Shown here: positions 50,750 through 63,424 of the stretch, one piece after another
Layout of the letters: every line of letters starts with the position of its first letter
Numbering within the stretch: position 1 is the stretch's first letter
Translations under genes and position numbers: made by a program
NCBI RefSeq assembly: GCF_020520425.1
Contig: NC_079491.1
Location: forward strand, 6,435,143-6,499,142
Origin: Spinacia oleracea
Lineage: Eukaryota > Streptophyta > Magnoliopsida > Caryophyllales > Amaranthaceae
Reading direction: 5' to 3'
Length of the DNA stretch: 64,000 nt
Notes under the pieces: model-generated
What the model was told of the DNA's origin: nothing
What the model saw: only the letters and a program-made list of their open reading frames with translations
Database searches by the model: none

Positions 50750-52765
50750 TTACACATGCAAGCCCTTGCATTGATGCATGGTGTGAGTTTCTTCAAAGAT
50801 AGAACATCATGGGTTTCCTCAACTCTCTTTGCTTTGATAAAACTAGTATTGCTTGGTACATATATTAGTTCTCAACTTTGACCATTTGTTTATTACAATA
50901 TCTTTATGAATTATCAAATCCATAAAATTGTAATCTTAAGATTTATGTCAGTGGTTTTAAAATTTTATCTAGTAATGATTTTTTATATTATCATTCAATA
51001 GATATTTTAATAAACAATGGTCAATGTTATGAGGTTTCGCCTCGAAATTCTAATATGATCTACTATTAAGTGACAAAGATCCAAAACAAGAACAGATTAA
51101 TGGACTAACTGCATTTGAGAGCTATGTGAGATTGCACAGGGAAGAGATTACTGGAGTCTAACTGCATTTAGAAATTAATTTTTTATCTCAAGAAATATTC
51201 ATATATGTAATAAATCTTTGATTAACTCGACTCATGATTATCTACTAACGCTAATTTATCTTTGATCAGGTGGTATGTGATATTCTTGGTTTCTGTTCAG
51301 TTCTTTATTCATCTAAATTTGTCCACAAATTACTCATTTTATATATGCAGTTAATTTAGTCATGCATGAGCAAGACATGTTCTAATTTCTTCTTCTTCCA
51401 CAGTGAGCACATGCTAACCCTTGTGTTATGGTGATTTTAGGTCAGTTTCTTCCATTTTTCGATGTTTCAGGTTCTCCCTATTTCATTGACCTAGGTAAAA
51501 CCAACATCTTCTTGCATTTGTTTTTTTAATTTGGTCCTTAATTAATCTTCCTGCCTCCTAATATTTAAATTTACCTGAAGTAGTTCTTATACTATTTGGA
51601 ACACAAATTGTTTTTGTATGGTCAACTCCTTGTTAAGTTGACTAACTTGATCATCTATTTCCTCACATTCTAGTGATTTCATTAACTTTTATGTCATATT
51701 TTGGATTCTTGAAAGCTGTGTTTTATTGAGATGAGATGCTCTGCTGTTGGATTTAAACTAATCAAAGATGCACATGCATGCCCTTGCATTGTGTGAGTTT
51801 TTTTCATAAGTAGAAGTTTCCAATGGCTTGGTTTCTCTATCACTTGTGGACTTCAATGCATCATGGATTTCCTCAATTTTGGACTTTGCACTTTGGTAAA
51901 TGTAGTTTTGTTTGTTGTAATGTATACTAGCAAGTTAGAAGTGTTCATATGATTTTTTATTTTTTTTATGATTTTAAGAACAGCAAGAATAATCAAGCCT
52001 TATAACATTTTGTAGGGTCTGCTATGTAATTCCTTTGTCATCAAAGAGGAAAGGAAAGCTGCAACTAAGTTTTAAAACTGCATGCTTGCTTTCTTCTTGA
52101 TTTGTCACTTTGGCAAAAGTGAGACTACTCTTTTCTCTGCTATCAATTTTGTTGTTATGTTATTGTTTGTATGTAATGCTCTGTCATGTCTTAGTAAGTA
52201 TTACTCCCTTTGTCCGGAAATAGTAGTCACGTATACTATTTTGGGGTGTACGATCATGTTTTTTTTAGTTCGAATAGATTAATGCTCAAATTTCCGTACG
52301 TATTCCCACGGATATGTGACTTTTATTTCCGAACAGAGAAAGTTAATTTTGTAGGAGATTGAAAATGAAAATTCGAGTAACTTCTGCGCAGCTTATATTA
52401 GGAAACAGTGCAGAGAAGAGGGGTTATTATAGACTACCTGCAATTTTAGTTTTTCTCTATAAAAGTAAATCTACCCTAATGTTAATGATAATTAACCAAT
52501 AGTAGCACTTAATATGTGATTAGGTTCATTTCTTTATTCATTTAGGACTGCCTGTTGATACTTATGCCTTATTTCCTTGATGGGTCATATTCTTGTAGTC
52601 CAAGTTGAACAGGACATATTCAAAGTTTTCCTCCTGTAACAGACACATGCTAACCCTAGTGTTATGGTGATTCTAGGTTGGTTGCTCGGGCATTTGAAGT
52701 TTCGGGTTTTCTCCCGTTTCATGGACCTAGGTAAGATCGATATCCTCGTGTACTTCCTTCTTACA
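50750..52765. repeat. Imperfect tandem segmental duplication (two ~0.8-1 kb units)
   Basis: Markers recur in the same order. CATGCAAGCCCTTGCATTG...GTGAGTTT...CATGGGTTTCCTCAA at 50755-50825 matches 51772-51875. CACATGCTAACCCTTGTGTTATGGTGATTTTAGG at 51407-51440 matches 52641-52675, followed in both by CCYRTTTCATKGACCTAGGTAA. Unit 2 is longer partly because a MITE sits at 52204-52343. No protein is evident; the conserved blocks could be exons of a non-coding transcript or a decayed repeat. Confidence 0.6.
52204..52343. mobile_element. Short Stowaway-like MITE
   Basis: CTCCCTTTGTCCGGAAATAG at the left and TTATTTCCGAACAGAGAAAG at the right are inverted repeats, with TA near both ends. About 140 bp, non-coding. 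Confidence 0.6.
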
Positions 52766-53059
52766 CCAATCCCTGCCTTGGTCTTCCTATCTCCTAAGTA
52801 TTAGCAAGTTATGTAGAATGAATAATAAAAAGTGATTTCAAAACAAGAGAAGGGACAACATTGGATACAACACAATGGACTAAATAATCTATCAACAACT
52901 TGTATTTTCTTAGATATACACACTGATCACATTGAATGATTCATTGTTGGAGAAGTAATAATCTACTAAGATATGAATACTTATAACCTAACCCAAATAA
53001 AGGCATGAGGGGAAAAAAAAAAAAAATCAAAAACACAATTCTCTCTTCTTTTTTTGTTT

Positions 53060-55884
53060 TTAAGGACACCTTACATTTCTTCCAGGTCCTCCATAATAGA
53101 AGTAATTACCCCATACATTATTTCTTCCTTGTCTTATATTGTAGCAATTAGGATGATCAGCCAGAAGTTTAAGATTTGACAAAGGAATCAAGTTATTATC
53201 CCAATCAACCAGTTGTAAATTACGAAAATATGCTGCTTTTGTGAACCCTTCATCTGCAAAATGACCACTACCCATCTGAGTAGATGTGTGGAAACCTGAA
53301 GATCTGCTGTTAACAATTTCTCCTCCAAACTGAATCATGTTTGCATGCATCCTTAAGTGACTAAACAAGAATGCCGGCCAATACCCAACTAGTTGCCCTG
53401 ATCCGAGTTCAAGCCACCAGTGTCCATGCTTAGGGTCCTGCATACAATAAAAAGCCTCTCTTTAATTAGATTCATTCTCAAAAATGATAATTAATTCTTG
53501 CGAAAAAAAATAGTAACGTTGTTTGGATTTTATGATTGCATCTATTTCTTATCCGTTGTGCAGTGCTTTCAGAGAATATATAGTTGTGAAAACGACTCTG
53601 AAGATGCATAGTTGTGAAAATGACTCAGTACTTCTTCATGCTCCTAGTATCTGTCATTTCCTAGGGATTCTTGTCTTCTTCTTCCCTTGATTTTCTAGGT
53701 TCTAATTATTAAGCAAGTTGTTCAATGTTTAAACTTATACTGTTATACAGAATATATATTGCCTTATAGATAGGTAACCAACCACAAGCTATCCTAATCA
53801 AACCTGTATAACTTTAGACAATAGTTGACTTACTATGTACTTCTGCATAAGTAAATTTTGACTGAGTGAATCCAATATTACAATATTAAGAAGAAAGATG
53901 TTGAATTTTGGCTGCAGATTTTAGCAGTCAGGGTTAAATCAAGCTTATTGTCTAGCCAGATGAGATCCTGGTTTGTTTATTGCTTGGTCAACTAGTTTGA
54001 CAATGCTGCTGCATTCTTTGCTATGAATGCTATGCCCCTCTAAATATTGACTTTAATATGAACCATAAATAAGTTTTGTTTCTTCTTCAAATCAGGACCT
54101 AAATATGTGTAGGCCACACTTGAATAAATGCTTATAACAACTATCAACTATCCTTCTTTAAGCGAGTTTTAACATCGCCACCATGTCACAAGTAGTCTTT
54201 CTCGGTAGAGTTTTTAGATAAAGGTATCATTAAAAATTAACTTACTAATTTTAGAAAGTGGCCGTTTGTTTTGAGAATTGGGATGAATTAAAATAGAAAT
54301 GTGGCTTATTATTTCGATACAGTGGGACTAATAATTTGAAAGTTGATTTTTTTTATTTTTTTTATTTTTTTTGGAAACTAGAATAGTAGAATGTTCAAAC
54401 TTGCCTTCCAAACTGTGATACTGATGTCAAATTGTCTACCCTTGAAGGATGATCTTGGTGAGATTGCTGCTCCAATTGCGATCTTGGAGTTCGTCTGAAC
54501 AAAGCCCGAACACAGTAAGTTGTAGCATCCAGTAGCCTGGTATGCATCCGTCTATATAAAAACACAAACAAAAACGTTTGAATTAGTCACCATTGTATAA
54601 GATTGAATATGATGTGATTGGATACGAAATCTTAGTCATGGAAACAACAATTTAAGAAACATACCGTCCAATACGTGAAGAACCTAGGGTATTTATCACC
54701 ATATAAAGCTGGATTTATCTGAGAAACATATTACAAAATTGATCAGTTTATTTAGTAATCAAAATTTCCTGATTAAGAACCTATAATATGAATGTTAATC
54801 TGATATACTTGCCTGCCAGCCTGCTTCAATCGTATTAAGATCATTGCCAAATGAACCAGAGATGACCCATACTTGAGACAAGCTAAATTCATATGCATCA
54901 CTCACTTGAGGTGTCCAAACATTCATACTTGCTTTAGCACCATAAAACTGTTGCCCATTAACAAACGCCACCGCATGCTGTAAATACAGAAAAATCATGT
55001 ATTAGGAATCCAGACATGCTTATTAATCATCACCTTCAAATGTTATGAATTGTATGAATTACTCCAATTTGTTAAGTTCTGTATTATATTGTTCTGTTTT
55101 GTGTTTTCGATATTCAGAAACTGTTAAACATTCACTAACCTCATGACCACTGCCGTCTGAGTCTCGCCTAACACCTCTTCTAGGCTTCCTTCCAAATCTT
55201 CCAAATTTACTAGCTCTCAGAAAATCCTCTTCTGTAGTTCTTCTGATTGGAATAGTTCCATTTGGACATGATTCTCCAGATTCAGCCCATTGTTGAACAC
55301 TCTCTGTCACTTCATCAACAGGCTCAAAACCTTTCGGCCTATCTGGTGAATCCTGTGAAAGAAATATCAATACATTATTACATATCCTGAAACATTATGC
55401 TATATTGTTTCACTTGAAACCTTTGATTGTACAATCATTGTTCATTGTTTATTGTTTATTGTTATTGTTTATTACCAGTGGCTTTTGTCCCTTGAGTTCG
55501 GGATGGTCGAAAGCCGGTTGAAGATGAGACGGAACACAGTCTATCCAATCACCATCAGAACTCTGTTATAAGAAAACAAATAAACATATGATTAATTCAT
55601 TCTCCATGCATGTATGATGTATCCCTTTTCTTTTCTTTTTTGGTTTAGGAAAAGGGGCTTGCCTTAATAGACTTGACTGCAGGCTTGTTGATTTTCTTAA
55701 GTTGAGCTCTGATCCTCCTTAATTTCTGCAGCTCATGTAACGGCCCGAACGTTTGGTTGCTCGGTAGCGAGAGCGCGGGACCAACAACGGAAGCGACAAC
55801 TAGGAAGGAAACAACAAATTTGATAACGAACGAGGAACAACAACAACAACAACTACTACTACTACTACTACTTCTTGGAGCCAT
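53060..55884 (-). CDS. Neprosin-domain secreted protein (DUF239/DUF4409), 7 exons, three GC-AG introns
   Basis: Exons (minus strand): 55884-55663, 55562-55476, 55352-55140, 54977-54813, 54718-54665, 54551-54405, 53437-53060; 421 residues, typical of the family. Order: Ser/Cys-rich start then a hydrophobic signal segment (FVIKFVVSFLVVASVV); neprosin activation region (exons 1-3, with LHELQKLRRIRAQLKKINKP and WIDCVPSHLQPAFDHP); neprosin domain (exons 4-7) ending YFYYGGPGRNVRCP. E225 (IEAGWQ) and E336 (GGEI) lie 111 residues apart, close to the 109 between Glu188 and Glu297, the reported catalytic pair of Nepenthes neprosin. That suggests a glutamic peptidase, but most plant relatives are uncharacterised. 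Introns 1, 4 and 6 begin with GC (AAG|GCAAGC, CAG|GCAAGT, AAG|GCAAGT); no GT donor keeps the frame there. Confidence 0.92.
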
Positions 55885-56364
55885 ATAGGTATGAATTTCT
55901 GAAGTTTATACAATATCTCTTCTTTGTTTTTTTTGCTTGGAATGATTTGTGGGGTTTTTTGTATGTATTACTCTTGTCTTCTGTGATGAACAACACTTGA
56001 GTAGTTGAGTATGTTTATTCTAGTATTTTGTCCTAGATAGGAAGGTTTTTATTCTATTACTTCCAAAAACAAAACAAAAAAATTAGAGGCATTCAAATGA
56101 AGGGCAGGGGGCTCAATCTTACTGCCTCACCATTTCCAATGATTTAGAAGGCACACTACTTCCCTCCATCCTCTCTAAGGCACATAAACAGACAGCTAAG
56201 CTCTTTGCCTTTAATAGATTCCTGTGTCTTGGTTTTTGATCTGACACACACTTTAGGTCCCCCAATCTTATTTAAAGCACACCATTTGGATAGTTGTGTT
56301 TTACTTAGTTTAACTTTAACCATAATGCGTTGACAGCTCCCAAAAAAAGTAGCTCCTTTTCTTA
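55885..56364. other. 5' flank of the neprosin-domain gene
   Basis: Upstream region, no further gene. Presumed promoter and 5' UTR; I see no convincing TATA box. Confidence 0.4.
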
Positions 56365-56368
56365 ATCT

Positions 56369-56805
56369 GTATGTGTGAAATGAGTATGGGACGTGTTTAA
56401 CCTTACCTACAAGTCTACGACTTACTAATAACGCTACTAATGACCGGGTTTGAGAAGGTTCAGATGTAAAAAAAATTACCTTACCAATCTAGGTCCGAGA
56501 CTTTCTTGATGTGTGTATGTGTGAAATGAGTATGGGACGTGTTTAACCGTACCTACAGAAGTCTACAACTTACTAACAACGTTACTAATGGCCGGGTTTT
56601 GAGAAGGCTCAGATATAAACAATTTTACCTTAACAATCTAGGTCCGAGACTCTCTTTGTGTGATCGAGTATGTGTGAAATGAGTGGGGGGCGTGTTTAAC
56701 CTTACCTACAAGTCTGCAACTTACTAACAACGCTACTAATTGTCGGGTTTGAAAAGGTTCAGATGTAAACAATTTTACCTTAACAAATCTAGGTCCGAGA
56801 CTCTA
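56369..56805. repeat. Three-unit tandem repeat, ~150 bp period
   Basis: Units start at 56369, 56515 and 56668 with GTATGTGTGAAATGAGT and each contains ACGTGTTTAACC, CCTACA, ACTTACTAA, CTACTAAT, CCGGGTTT and ATCTAGGTCCGAGACT. Spacings are 146 and 153 bp. No open frame. Confidence 0.85.
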
Positions 56806-56899
56806 AAGTCTAAACCTTTAGAGTTTGTGAGTTTGTATTACATTACTAGTTTGAATTACACTATCAACGCGAGAACTGATTCAATGACGGAGGAAGTAG

Positions 56900-57917
56900 A
56901 TTATTTTCCATTTAGGGCCTAATTGTTACACCAGCTGTTGGCTAGGTAACAAAATTCTTTTGTCAGAAACTGGAGAAAGAATGGTCAATATCTTCTTGAC
57001 GATGAATTAGATCAATGCTTTCTTTTCCTGTATTATTACTGCACTAAGTTGGAATTTTTGCTTCTTACTTTTTATAAAAACATTTTTTTTTGCCTAAAAT
57101 GGTGAATAAATACTGACTGCATTTTCCTTCCACTAACCACACCTCTATGTTACCTGCTTTTTCAATCCCTGAACATTATTATGTCCTGTGAAACTATAGT
57201 ACCATTATAATGTTGGTACCACAATGAAAGCTAGTGGTATTCCAGTGGGGTTTAAAGCATGCCTTGAATTTTCAAAAAAAAAATGGGCCATATATTATCT
57301 CAGATCATATCTAAATAATAATGATTTTGAAACCTTATAATTATCTTGCTTTTGAAGTTTCTTTAGACTCCTGTTTGTAAAAACTTTTAACTACTATTTA
57401 ACCTTTGGAAATAATTACTAAATGAGCCTTATTGACATTTAATGACTAATTTCGGCGAATTATTTCATCATTAATATATGGAGTTCATAAAGGGCGGTGA
57501 TGTAAACGGGATTCGATCCCTGGAGCCATGGGTGTCACCCTAAAAAAACGTTACTATCTTTTATGACATTATAATTTATATGTATCTCAATTATTTAGCA
57601 GAAATGTGCAGCATGTGTATGTTGCTTTTACCTATAAAAATTTATGTGCACAACAGCAGAGGCTCCCGTTTGTGTTTTCTAGATATGCAAACTATATTTG
57701 TGTTCTGTTTATTCCAGAAAATAGGTTTTGGTGAAACCCAAAAAATTCTGGACATTTTGAAATGCTAAAAGTGTTGTGAAATCATCCAAACATCACCATT
57801 CAGTTGCAGTTTATTAAGACAGTACTATAGGTCGTTTGGTATAACAAAAGGAAAGGAAAAGAAAGGAATGAGAGAAAAGAAAGAGTATGAAAAAGCACAA
57901 TTGAAATTTCTAATTGA
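56900..57917. other. Intergenic DNA, nothing recognised
   Basis: No gene or bounded repeat. A short GATTCGATCCCTGG stretch at about 57509-57522 resembles a B box but lacks an A box or tail. Confidence 0.45.
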
Positions 57918-57919
57918 TA

Positions 57920-58246
57920 CTCCCTCCGTCCCGGAATACTCGACCCGGTTTGACCGGCACAGAGTTTAAGGGACTTGAATTGACTTATTTAATTTAATAG
58001 GTAGTAGTTGATAGTGGGGTATTATTTTATTGTAGTTAGTGGAAAATATGTAAAGGGGTGGGGTTGGGGGAGAGTAGGGATTGAATTTTTAATTATTTTT
58101 TGTATGGAGTAGGGGTAGGTGGGTTAATATGGGTGGAGTGAGAAATAATATAATATTGTTAGAATATTTCCATTTTTAGAAACAGGTCAAGTATTAAGGG
58201 ACGGCCCGATAAGGAAAACAGGTCAAGTATTCCGGGACGGAGGGAG
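57920..58246. mobile_element. Stowaway MITE (CTCCCTCCGTCCCGG termini)
   Basis: A 327 bp element beginning CTCCCTCCGTCCCGGAATAC and ending GTATTCCGGGACGGAGGGAG, with TA at 57918-57919 and 58247-58248. Near-perfect terminal inverted repeats suggest recent activity relative to other copies in the window. Confidence 0.9.
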
Positions 58247-58439
58247 TACTAGTTTTCTTTCGGCAAGTCAAGCATGTGCTCTTCAAAGGGTACCTGTTTG
58301 TCAGTTTGTCACTATCGTAGGTTTGATGTACAATTTTAACTAACTCAAAAATACCTTATACTAAGTGTACCTTACTCCGTATATATCATTGTTTTCCTAT
58401 AGAGAGAATCAAGCTCCTAGTTGATTTTGGGGATCAATT

Positions 58440-58790
58440 AATGTCTTACTACACATGTTACCGGGATTTGGATACCCATATCGGACATGGATACATGTCC
58501 AAGTATCCGACACAGCTATTTTGTGAAAAAAATCATGATTGTCCAAATTGAAATGTCGAAGTGTCCATACCTAAGTTGCACGGACATGGGACACGGATAC
58601 GGAAAAACGGGAAAAACAAAGTTTGGTATCATAAGGTAATAAGCTCGGTTGTCTATGTTTCCGAGTGTCGGTGTGTCTGGCACGTTTTGGAAACGGTTAA
58701 TTTATATTTTTGAAAGTGTCTGTGCATCATAGGTCCATACCCATGCCCGATTGTCGAGGATCCGTTTTAGGTGGTGGTACATACCTCTTG
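58440..58790. repeat. Diverged relative of the GACACGGG hAT-like repeat
   Basis: Contains GGATACCCATATCGGACATGG, GCACGGACATGGGACACGG and CGAGTGTCGGTGTGTCTGG words like those of the element at 17291-17727. Ends and TSD are not resolved. Confidence 0.5.
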
Positions 58791-58799
58791 TAGTACTTT

Positions 58800-60595
58800 T
58801 TATAGTTAGGGTGCTACTTTAAGGGCTCGTAATGGTCAGAATAAACAAACTTTTACCGACCCTTAGGATTAACCTTTTATCCCTCTATCCATAACGTGTT
58901 ATACTCTGTTTTTTACCCCGTCCCCAACAGCCCGACCCGGTGCAACCTAAATGTTATATAGTACATCAAATCGGGTCTTATTTTTCAAGGCGGCCCTCGA
59001 TTACTCGACACATTTGGGTCACCCGGCAATATCATATGACCTCCCTCTAGAAATAAGAAACAGAAATAAAGTGTGGTGTGGTGTAGTAAGAGAGTGAATG
59101 CACTACTACTACTGCCATTACATCAAAACCGTTGTACACGCTCAATCTGGGATTTTGGCCCCACTACCATTCCCACCAAAATTATGGGCATTTGCTCCTG
59201 AATTCTGATGGAAAATAACTTGAATGGTTTGTATTCTGAGTCATTTATTGCTGTCCTGCACTTAATTTATTGTACAATCTCCAGCTACTTGTTCAATTTT
59301 ACTGAATGAAAGGGCAGACTCAATGTTTCCTTATTGGTTCTTTTATGCACCTCCCATTCTGTTGTGCCATTTGGGTTGATTTCTATGACAATATGTTTCA
59401 CATTTTTTGGCCATGTTTAATGGTTTAAATCGAATTTGGTTATGAGGAAATTGATTTTGGTATTCCCATTGATTGATTTAGGCACACCCAATAATTGATT
59501 CCCCTTTGTGACTTTGTAAGTGGAGTACAGAAAACTGTGTTCTCATAATGGGTGTGCCAAAATCATTTCCTTAGTTTCGATCATATTCAAGTCTACTTTA
59601 GTTGATTATGCTTATATACTTATATTTGGTTCGGTTTCAGCTTAACTTAAGTTTATTTGGATAACGTCATTTTGGGCGTATTTTGGTTGGTAAAAGGTCA
59701 TAACACAATTCTATTTACCTTAACCATGCAACTATGCAAGTCACTTCAAATTGGATAGAGTCAATTTTGATTCTTGTCAAAATCGGATTATCTTATTTTA
59801 GGTACAAATCCGAGTTTAAGTCGAATATTAATCAAATATGGGTCGGTTTTATCAAGTCTAGTCTTCTGCGACCGAGGTGAGTGATGAGTGTCATCCACTC
59901 ATCCCCTATATGCACATAGATTCTACATTATAGAGGGGTGTGAATGAGTAGCATATTTGAAATCTGTGATACATATGATTTGAATGATGATAGATTGATT
60001 CTACATTTATAACTACATGCGCAAACATGGTTTTTGGGGGCAGCAAGTTATGGACACTAACATAATATTTGGTTAACCTTTTTAGGGTTTTTGGGCAGGG
60101 CTTTGCTTCCCACTTCTTTACATCCTTATTTATTTATATTTAATATTTATAATTATAAGGTCACTTCTTTTCACAAAGAAAGATAGACCCACCATACATT
60201 CCCCACTATCCCTGAAGAATATAAAAAAATGAAAAAAAAAATGTTGATAAATTAGAATATGTATTGGCCCACATTAGGGAAAAAGTTTATTATCCCAGTT
60301 ATTAAAGCATGCCTGCCCTTTGTAAAGCTGGCTTTAGGAATATAGATTCTCAATGGAATTCAGCCTAATTTTTATAAATGATGATTTTTGTCTTGAACAA
60401 TTGAAATTCAATGCTGACTGATCTTTCTTAAAGTTTGTAATTAACTAATTATAGAATTTGTTTATAATGATATCAAAGGGACGTGAGATAGTGTGGGTTT
60501 TACTGTTTTAGTCTTATTTAAACATGTTGAATGCTAGTAGGAAGTAAAAATTTAATGATGTGATATTTTTGTAAAAATAATATAACAGCAAAAAA
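58800..60595. other. Intergenic DNA, nothing recognised
   Basis: No supported gene in this 1.8 kb. Mostly AT-rich sequence with short purine/pyrimidine runs. Confidence 0.45.
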
Positions 60596-60599
60596 ATAC

Positions 60600-60718
60600 A
60601 ATAAAATGGTACATTTTTTAACGAAATGATACTCCTTTTAACGAAATGGTACTCTTTTAAATAAAATGACACTCTTTTTCTAAAAGAAATGGTACATTTT
60701 TTTAACGAAATGGCCATG
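60600..60718. repeat. TTTAACGAAATGGTACTC short-motif array
   Basis: Five to six degenerate units of AAATGGTACTCTTTTTAACG. Flanks show no obvious inverted repeat or duplication. Confidence 0.65.
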
Positions 60719-60779
60719 TGATGTGTTTGCTTACACATTACAGCATGTCGTTGCGCCAACCTCAAGCTAGGAGCTAGGG

Positions 60780-61875
60780 AATAGAGGTGCCAATCAAGCA
60801 GGTTAAGATCGAGTTTGGGTTGCTTAGGGTGTGGTTATTGGCTGTTTTGAAGGGAGTTTCATGCAAGACTGAAGTATTTGGTAAAGAAATTCATGTAAGT
60901 CTGGAAGTGGGTTTTGAATTTAGGAATTCCATCCGAGACTTTGTTATTGAGACATTTTATGTGGGAATGACAATGTGAATTATATATTTCTCCTATCCAA
61001 TAGTCATGCTATTCCAACTTGAATCGAGTCTTGAGCTTTTTCAATATTAAATTTTAAGTTCAACTACCATAAAACTCAATTTGAGTTCGAAAATTATAGC
61101 TACTTGCCTACTTCTATGTTGTACGTAGTATGTACTACTTATGTGCTAATGTTTGTGAGTTTCTCACAAATACGAAGTATAGTTTTAAGTTGTACTTTTT
61201 GAATAGTTCACAAATCATGTAAACTCATGAGAATTATACATTCCTAGGAAATAGAATATCATGGTATTGTTTTTTGGTAGAAATGTGGGAAATCACGGTA
61301 CATAGAAAGTGTCATTTCCCTCAAAATGAAAGAAGTTATTTACCTAATTTTTTCCAGATAATTAGAACTTTTCGTGTTCATCTAAATAATATTTCCTCAT
61401 TAAAAAAAATCTTACTAGAAAGTTTTACTTCTTATGTTCAACTAAACGATTACTAAATTTCTCGGGCTGTTCTTAATCTAGATTTTTTTGTCGGTTAATG
61501 TGTATGAGGTCTTGATAAGCCATAACCATAAGATGTATGTAATTAGAATAAAGTGTGACCGACGAAAAGATATGGGCACCAAAGTATCAATTCAATTCTA
61601 ATCCATAGTTGCTTTTTGAAGGAAGTCAATTTCTTCTTGAAGAGAAAAAATAAGCTTTGAATCAGGTCTTTTTCTTTTCTTCTTTTTCTTGCCACTTGGA
61701 ATGTGACTCAAGCATTGTTGTGTATTTGCACTTTCTAATCATAAAACGTCAATTTGAAGCTTGTATTCTTCGATAAGTAACTATCTATGGAACTTGTATT
61801 TATTGGAAGGCAGAAGAAGGCTCCTTTCTTTATGACCATTGTGTTGAATTGTTGATAATATTAATAGAATAATAG
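60780..61875. other. Intergenic DNA, nothing recognised
   Basis: A small open frame at 60787-60978 shows no recognised motif and is not called. Confidence 0.4.
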
Positions 61876-61892
61876 GCATGAAATGTATACAT

Positions 61893-62232
61893 CACCTAAG
61901 TTCCTAACATAGAGTTTGACTCACCAACATAGAGTTGGCTCAAGTGGTAAGCAGCTTAATACCGCTTAAGGGAGGTCTCGCTCTCGGGTTCGAGCCTTGC
62001 CGTATGCAAAAACTCTTGTTGGGAGACTCACCCACCATAAGCAAGGTGTGCGACACGGGTCGGATCCGGATGTAGTCGGAGAGTTTGATCAAGTAGTAAG
62101 CAGTTTGACCTCTCTTAAGGAAGGTCTCGGGACCCACTCACCATAAACAAGATGTGCAACTCGGGTTGAATCTGAATGTAGTCAGATTTAAGTTCTAGTG
62201 ATTCAGGCGTGCTATGCGTTAAAAAAAAATGG
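61893..62232 (+). mobile_element. SINE-like element, apparently dimeric
   Basis: TGGCTCAAGTGG (about 61933) fits a pol III A box and GGTTCGAGCC (about 61987-61996) a B box. A second, diverged half follows (TTTGATCAAGTAGTAAGCAG from about 62083; AAGGAAGGTCTCGG; CAACTCGGGTTGAATCTGAATG), ending in TTAAAAAAAAAT. The word GTATACATC occurs just before (61884-61892) and just after (62233-62241), a possible 9 bp TSD. Confidence 0.65.
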
Positions 62233-62249
62233 TATACATCCAGAACCTT

Positions 62250-63120
62250 ATATTGATGGACTAACTAGTAATTATACCTCCTCTACCCGAAACAAGTAGT
62301 TACATATATTAAATTAGATATTCGGAAAATATGATATATCCTTAATTTGCGATAGGAAATAGTAAAATAAACTTTATACTCCGTAAGTAATTGTTTTTGG
62401 TCTGAATGAGCCACAAGGATATTACAAAATATAAATTAAAATGGGAGAAGAGAGAGGAGGAATTTTGTACTTGTGAATCCATCGTACACATGTTATCAGT
62501 GTTTATCACTGTGCCGATCTCATTTGTTGAAATAAGCATAATTGTACATATCATTCCATTTTATTATTGAGAAATTAGTACTCTATAGGGCTAGTTCATT
62601 TATACGTAGGAGTGTTATTTTTCTACTCAACCTCACTTATGACTAACCCCACATTCTGTGATGGATAAGATGAGGGGAAAGGAAAGGAGCCACCAAACCA
62701 CCCTATTATATGTGAATTCAGAAGCAAGCGCCACAAGTTTTTAAATAATGCACCTTTTTCCTTTATTAATAATTAATTAATATGGTCTAATTCCACAGCA
62801 TATGATAAAGTTTTCCTTTTTCCTGCTTGATATTGATTGAGACAGAAACAAACAACACCTCCAAATCATAAACAGATCACAATCACCTTGGTTTTCTATT
62901 ATCATACTTCATTTCCCTAGCAAAATAGTGTTGTATTGTGCTTAATTTCTTTAATTTTCAAGCTAGGGCACCTCAATAATCTATTGTGAATTGTGATTGA
63001 TCCGAATTTAAGTCGGGTCAAGTCCCGGCTAGGGAAACTCTCTCCCGAGGGAACGAAATCAAAATATCTAATTGAGATGAGTTAAGGTGGAACAACTTCT
63101 TTACCAGCTGATCTATTACG
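62250..63120. other. Intergenic DNA, nothing recognised
   Basis: AT-rich; no gene or bounded repeat supported. Confidence 0.4.
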
Positions 63121-63124
63121 TCTC

Positions 63125-63418
63125 AAGATGGTCGTTGGTCGGGCCGGGCCGGGCAGGCCCGAAAAAGAGCGACCCGACACGAGCACAGAGTCGTGGGCCA
63201 GGCCTGAGCCGCATTTTTTTTAAAAAGCACGACAAGGCACGACTTGACTCGACCCGGCATGACAAAGCACGCTAAATTTAGTGAAATAGGCTTAGGCACG
63301 ACGGGCCGATCCAGCATTACACGACAGTCTGTGTGTCTGGGCCGGGTCTTGAACTTTTCAGCCCGGCCCGGGACAATGGAGAGTGGGCCCGGTCCGTTTA
63401 AGCCCACGGCGATCTTTA
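63125..63418. mobile_element. GC-rich hAT-like MITE (GGGCCGGGCC)
   Basis: Inverted ends AAGATGGTCGTTGG and CCCACGGCGATCTT enclose a strongly GC-rich body with GGGCCGGGCC, GGCCCGG and GACCCGACACG words, unlike its AT-rich flanks. Open frames in both directions are by-products of this composition. The TSD is not clean. Confidence 0.6.
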
Positions 63419-63424
63419 ATTACG

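Noticed and set aside
57484-57540. tRNA-like or SINE-like GATTCGATCCC box
   Set aside because: No A box at proper spacing, no cloverleaf and no tail.
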